A stretch of DNA of 64,000 nt from Aaosphaeria pasadenensis (Eukaryota; Ascomycota; Dothideomycetes; Pleosporales): NCBI GenBank assembly GCA_022813625.1, contig JAKLMB010000003.1, forward strand, positions 992,001 to 1,056,000, in the 5' to 3' direction. Below the pieces are notes generated by a model that did not search any database, was not told the origin of the DNA, and was given only the letters and a program-made list of their open reading frames with translations. The stretch's first letter is position 1. The number at the start of each line of letters is the position of its first letter. A program made the translations under genes and the position numbers. Of the stretch, positions 58,804-64,000 are shown piece after piece.

Positions 58804-60852
58804 TCAAGTCACCTTCTTGCAAAGTTTGGTACCAAAATCGATGACCTCCCAGTTTTCCGTTCCTGGAGTCGTTTGTGTATAGAAGACGCCAGTAGGATCC
58901 CACTTCTTACGAAGCTCAAGCAGCCTGGCGTAGTTGGAGCCCCAGTATGACTCTTGCCAGTTCGGCTCGTAAAGGTCGCCCTGTTCCAACATGTCAATCG
59001 AGAGCTTTCGTCGCTGTGAGATTGCTTAACTTACCTCATTAACGTATGTAGCGCCGTCTGGGCCAGCTTCCCTCAAGGCCTTGCCAACAATGTTGGTCTG
59101 CTGCTCGTTTCGAAGTTGCTTCGTCGCCCAGCCCTCATCTCCAACCATAAGAAGATTGGTAATGACGAAGCTGCTAGCATTTCGCCACTTCGGATGAATG
59201 GCATTGTCAACCACGGGCACACCGTAACCTGGGTTTACAATATGACCGACAGAGAACCCAGCAGTGTCCGGAACAGGCTGGTTGGCAAAGAGCAATGCCT
59301 CGGAAATCTGCTCACTCCTCTCCGCAATGTCCTTTTGTGTGAAGAGACGTCCACCAACCACGGAGTTCTGATTAGGCTGCTCATCTTCGAACATGTCAAT
59401 GTAGAACTCAAAGAACGTAGGGAAAGCTCTGGTGTAAGCGTCATATGGGATCTTAGCAGCATCCAGCGCATCAAAGAGCGGCTTCAGGACCGACTTGACC
59501 TTTGCCTCGTCCATTCTAGGACCGACGAAGGGTGCAATGTGCAAGCGGCCGGTGCTGAGCTCGAAGTAAACGAACATTCCATGATCAGTGTAATGGTTCG
59601 AGAGGTTATGGAAGATATGGAAGCCTTCATTGAAGACCTTAGTGTCGTTGGTGTGGGTAGCGTTTATATTGAGGATGGTGCCGGCTACAGGAACTTCAGG
59701 GAATGTCTTGACGGTGATCGATGTAACGACCGCGAACGTAGAAGGACCGCCACCCTTCAGCGCCCAGAAAAGATCCGGATTCTTTTCAGCGTTGGCAGTG
59801 ACGTATTCACCAGCAGCAGTGATGGCCTCAAATGAGAGGACGTTGTCTGCCCCCATGCCGTAAATCGAAGTGAGGGGCCCATGTCCACCTCCCTGGATGT
59901 AACCTCCAGCCCATCCAACAGTCTGCCGAAAAGATTAGATGTTGACACGCTGTATGGTTCCAAGCAACTCACAGGGCATTCTCCTCCTACAATGACCACC
60001 GGGGGCTCCTGCTTGAAAGCTTGACGATACAGCTCTCGGCCTTGAACACCCGCGCCAACAGTTGCAACTGAACCACTCCAATTGCCAGGTCCGCTGTATG
60101 TCTTCGAAAAAGTGGCCTCCTTGAAGCTATGGGTATTGATGATGAGACTTCCGTATCCCGTGCTGCGACCCATGAAATCATGGCCAGTGTTGCGTCTAGA
60201 CATGTCAGTATTTAATTGAACCAAACAGTGTCGATCAGATCTTACATGATAAGACGCAAGTTCTTCTCCCTGGCGAAATCGACACCCGCCTTGATATGCT
60301 CCTTCTTCGTCGCAAGAATCACGTATTCTCCGTAGAAACCACGAGTGCAAAGGGCATCGGGGTTGTCAGTTGGCAAGCAAGTGTTGTTGGTGTACAATGG
60401 CCACAGCTGCATTGAACGTCAATACTTTCGAGGTCTTTCGGGATGAGAGTCTTCGTCTTACATTTGCAATTGGGTGATCTGTTCTTTGAAAGAGGTCAGT
60501 TTCAATTATGTGCGAGATGACGAGGTCGGACGTACAGATATTGTTCATTCACCCAGTTCGCCTGGACTTGCGAGCAAGCTGCCTGATTGTATGTGGCAAT
60601 CGCAGCATTCGTTTGATTGCCCGGCGCGCTGTTCTCAAGTGCTTTGTGGCAGACGGCACCAGGAGGAATAGCAACTTGAAGCTTGCCATCAACAGTTGCA
60701 TTCAGAGCTGACCAGTCTGCCGTCTTTGGCCAGCACGCATTGTCTGAATAACATTTGCATTGATAGTCCCCTTTCACCTCGCCGATCCACTCTGCACCGA
60801 GGGCGCAAGTAGTCGCAGATAGCAACGAAACAAGAAACGAAACACGACCCAT
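58804..60852 (-). CDS. Secreted FAD-linked oxidase (BBE-like / isoamyl alcohol oxidase type)
   Basis: Six exons: 60852-60536, 60483-60462 (22 nt), 60406-60246, 60195-59973, 59922-59035 and 58980-58804; 595 aa. A clear signal peptide (MGRVSFLVSLLSATTCALGA) and several sequons indicate secretion. The N-terminal Cys-rich part (YQCKCYSDNACWP) is usual for this fungal group. FAD-domain motifs: RNTGHDFMGRSTGYGSL, EPPVVIVGGECP and GGYIQGGGHGPLTSIYGMGADNVL. The C-terminal berberine-bridge element ends ESYWGSNYARLLELRKKWDP with the Asn-Tyr pair. Such enzymes oxidise alcohols, sugars or secondary-metabolite intermediates with O2, yielding H2O2. Substrate not readable; the Cys-rich start recalls the fungal isoamyl alcohol oxidase branch. 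A TTAAATAG element about 80 bp upstream may act as TATA box. Confidence 0.92.
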
Positions 60853-62900
60853 CTTGACTGCAGCAGGGAGATTTTGGAGATCCGCAGGAGTAAGAGAGAT
60901 CCCCCCACAAGATCGTCGCGAAGACGGATAGCCCTATTTAAGGGTCATCGGAAGCGGCTCATCTTCAAGCTTCTCCTTCATACAGCCTTCATTACATTAC
61001 ATCACGCCTGTTCCTTGCAGAGCCAAGGTTCATCAAGAGAATAGAAAGACGTGCATGTGGACTCTCTACATACAACCTTACCCCGTTCCAGCATGCTCCC
61101 GTAGATTCCCCATTTACCCTGTCGCTCGTCCTACCCCATCTCTTCAGGCAGGCAATTGTGGAGACCTACAATGGGATAGGATTGGCAACTAGCAACCACG
61201 TTCTACCCTGCGCTTGATATCCAGCGCGCGTCGGACGGTGCAACACCAAAAAATGGGCCTCTCAGAGGTCGTTCGGATAAATTGGCTGCGTGCTGCGGGT
61301 ACCAAAAATACGGCAATTGGGAAGTATTGGCCGCTCCTGTCTGTTACCGACTAAGCGCGTCGTTTTTCCAAGGTCGCGAACTGAATTCTTCGCTCGAAGC
61401 AAGGTGCACCGACGAACGGACGGGGCGAACTCTGAATTTGCGCTCAATATCCGAAGATTGTTGAATGCAAACAGAGTGCGAGTTGCGATCCAACAGTGTG
61501 CGGTGCATGAACATGCAATCTTGGCAATATAACATGCTCGCCTAGGAGATGGCAAAGAGTGATTCAATCTTGGTACTGGATATTTCCCGGTAAGAATCCA
61601 ATCACCAGCCAATCTGGGCGATCTGCCAGTTCATAAACCGACCTTCGCCCTGCGTCATTCTAGAAGCTCGCCACAGCCGTCCCCTTACGCCGACGATCAG
61701 GTTAACTCGTTCGACCGTCGAAAGATGGTGAAACTTAGAGTTGCCTTACGAGATGAAGTGCTATGTGGAGAAAGGACTGAGCAGGGGAGTGCTATCCTTC
61801 CGTCCTGTGTACTATGCATGTCAGCAATTCCAAAATAAAATGAAAATATCGACAGATACTCCAGCAACAGAGTAATAGTCAAAGCCGGATCGGTAAGAGT
61901 CCGAATGTCGACGGCTGTAGACAATGTTTGTAAACTAGTGCTGATCATGCCTGCTCGGAATCACGAAATAGACTTCGGCGCTAGCCCACCGTGTAGTGTG
62001 GGGACACGGCGCAACTCCCACATTGGAAGCAAGCTCGAGCTGTGGAACCTGGGGCATCACGGATGGACAGCCGGTGATATCTTGCCGAGGACGCAAATGA
62101 CATAGCTGGCTGGCTGGTAGAACTGCCAGTTCATCGACTTTGGCATTTTCTCAATGGAAATCGCGTGGTCGTGGGCCTTTGATCATCATACCCAGGCGGG
62201 TCGTTGGAGGCGATCGATGAAGCGATCACTCTTACAAGTAGACGCCCTGACTCGTTCTTAGTTTTTACCGATATCTATCGTCTGCTTATGAACCTAATCT
62301 GACCTGATATACACCTGCATCGCTCGCTTATGTCCAAACACTGCAATTCATCATATTTACATTTACAAGGCAGGATTTTCATCCTATCCTAGAGCTGGAG
62401 ATAATCACCAATTAGGATGTCAGTGTTCTGGACCTTTCCGTTATTTGCATATATTGTTTCACATATCAACTGGCATTAATCAATTGAGTGCGTTTAAAGG
62501 TTTCCATATCTACGGTGCTTTCCAAAGCATGTGAATTACAACTCGAAATGGTCAAAGGGGATTCTGATGTCGAGTTGAGCTAGTCTGTGCGTGATCCAGA
62601 TACGGAGTATGTCCATGGCATATCAAAGTACCAAAACATTCCAACTACTGCAGCCGTACTTGAACCCTCTTGCGGGTGTTCTAACAAAGTAGGCTCTCAT
62701 CACCATGTTCAATGAACTCACAACACCCAAGATCAATCTTTCGCAAAACACGGTTCAAGCCATTCACTCCACAAAACCACAAGACTCTCATTTTTTCAAT
62801 CGGAAGAGAAAGCTAACAATTTTCACAATTTCTCCATCCTCTTGACCAGATCAGATACCAAAAACGCAGCCAACCCATCCACCAGCAATCCCCCTCCCCA
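60853..62900. other. Non-coding region between the FAD oxidase and the small secreted protein
   Basis: The left end is the FAD oxidase promoter. One exact TACGGAGTA lies at 62601. Frames up to 116 codons near 61262-61612 are not protein-like. No gene called. Confidence 0.5.
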
Positions 62901-63524
62901 TCAAGACTCATAAACCGCAAGCGGAAACGCCACACCCGCACGCTGACTACACGACGAGAATCCCGAGCCCGAGTGTCCGCACTGAATGATATCGTACCCG
63001 ACAGTTCCCCGGGCGCGCCTCGTGACCTTCTTGCCGCTCTTCTTCTTCCTATCCAGAACGGTCAGTATTTACCTGAAAAGAGCAGGAGAATGGTGGGAAA
63101 ACGGGAGACAACGTACGAGATGTGCTTGACGTCCAGTTTGAAATTGTCGTAGCCAGCCCAGTCTACGAATTTGAAGGAGTAGGAGGGCTGCGTACAATTC
63201 GAGAGCTAGGAAGTGCCGTCAGTGGGTGATTATTACCCTTAAATTAGGGTGAATTGCAGCGAGAGAAGGGGGCTAGGTGCGTACATATTGCGTGGGATAT
63301 CCGTTGTCACGATTCGCGTAGGACCATCGAGCTTCGCAGGTTGCGCTGGTCGAGTCGAAGGGATCTGCGACTGTGAAGGCGACACGGTAGGGGCTTGGGT
63401 CGTCTGGACGGCCGGTGGGCTCGAAGATCTCGAGGTTGGTGACTTGGAAGGGGGCTTGGGGGCTAGGGTGGCATAAGGCGAGTTGGGCGATGGGCAGAAG
63501 GGATAGTGAGGTGAAAGAAACCAT
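62901..63524 (-). CDS. Small secreted cysteine-containing protein, unknown role
   Basis: Three exons: 63524-63285, 63205-63117 and 63048-62901; 158 aa, with GT-AG introns of 79 and 68 nt. The N-terminus is a signal peptide (MVSFTSLSLLPIAQLALCHP). The mature part is beta-rich with four Cys (ATCEARW, SNCTQ, IIQCGHS, SSCSQ), compatible with two disulfides. A strongly basic KKKSGKKVTRRARG patch precedes the last two Cys and could be a processing or binding site. The intron-2 acceptor (GGATAG) is weaker than others, but it alone joins the frames into the Cys-containing end. Small secreted proteins of this kind are common in plant-associated and saprobic ascomycetes; an effector role is only a possibility. 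Confidence 0.75.
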
Positions 63525-64000
63525 TTTGGTGAAAGGTATGTCAATGAATGATAAAGCTGTTTTCGTTTGTTAGGAGAATATGTTTAGTAGTCAATGGAGA
63601 AGGCACTGTTTGTGAGAATGCACATTGGTGATTGAGCGAAGCTATTATATGTATTTTCGAAGCATTTTTCGTGAATGCTGTACCACCAGGAACTGTTTCT
63701 ATAATTATGTTAAAGTTCCCGATATAATGTATGCTTCATGAGAATTCAGTTAACCTCCCAGTCACTGCATTTCGTATTCGTATATGGCTTTTTCAGCCCG
63801 CCAAGCATCTCTGCTTCGAGAAGAGTATCTGGATGCGATGCAGCCACAGTATGGTCGTACAGAAAAGTCCATGCCTGTGTGCTAATGGTCCAATCCCAGA
63901 CCAGAACCCACCCGAATGCATGAACATGCTTCAAACCAGTATTCGTTCGCCGACACAATTGCTACAACGCGGCAATATTTACTACGCCACATGTCTGTAA
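63525..64000. other. Upstream region of the small secreted protein, to window end
   Basis: The promoter of the secreted-protein gene lies at the left. A minus-strand CATATAATAG element about 120 bp upstream is TATA-like. Frames at 63731-64000 are not supported. Confidence 0.45.

Noticed and set aside
1..64000. Transposable elements, RIP-degraded repeats or CRISPR arrays
   Set aside because: No transposase or reverse transcriptase remnant, no terminal repeats, no AT-rich isochore and no regularly spaced repeats were seen.

Overview
The window looks like chromosomal DNA of a filamentous ascomycete (Pezizomycotina). Most protein genes are split by short introns (about 48-60 nt) with GTAYGT-type donors, CTAAC-like branch sites and YAG acceptors. 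The gene content fits: a Zn2Cys6 factor of the AflR family, several MFS transporters, a secreted BBE-type FAD oxidase, a fungal alkaline ceramidase, Hsp78 and MSH5. I cannot place it to class from sequence alone; a Dothideomycete is a guess. No virus, transposon, CRISPR array or prophage is visible.

Layout. 0.3-3.0 kb: a small four-pass membrane protein ending in a dilysine (KKxx) ER-retrieval signal, convergent with a three-finger C2H2 nuclear protein. 3.5-8.9 kb: a pyridoxal-reductase-type aldo/keto reductase, an unrecognised 452-aa protein and a six-exon alkaline ceramidase, all on the minus strand. 9.8 kb: an intron-containing tRNA-Pro(AGG). 10.4-12 kb: an intact NmrA-like NAD(P)-binding protein and, head-to-head with it, a decayed relic of a related gene. 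13.2-17.5 kb: an eight-exon sugar transporter followed by a secreted protein of unassigned function, possibly a nutrient-use pair. 17.9-19.8 kb: a DHA1-type drug/polyamine exporter. 22.5-27.8 kb: a housekeeping block with ribosomal protein uS14 (Rps29), elongation factor 1-beta and the mitochondrial disaggregase Hsp78. 28.3-31.9 kb: a 15-exon MSH5, a meiotic crossover protein whose frame is open throughout.

From about 32 to 54 kb only one convincing gene is present, an AflR-type Zn2Cys6 regulator at 39.6-41.1 kb. It sits between a 7.7-kb and a 12.9-kb stretch of non-coding DNA with microsatellites and a recurring 9-mer TACGGAGTA. No biosynthetic genes surround it inside the window.

58-54 kb (minus strand): a 1370-aa VPS9 / ankyrin / PX-like protein, probably a Rab5-type exchange factor. 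Upstream of it come a secreted FAD oxidase and, at the right end, a small secreted cysteine-containing protein.

All exon junctions were built by hand, by requiring consistent phase and family-like protein across each junction, so the spliced models are stronger evidence than any single reading frame. Two junctions (Rps29 intron 2, VPS9-gene intron 2) make sense only as GC-AG introns. I found no clear new multi-gene system. The best leads are the isolated regulator in its large non-coding setting, the GC-AG introns, the transporter/secreted-protein pair and the NmrA relic.
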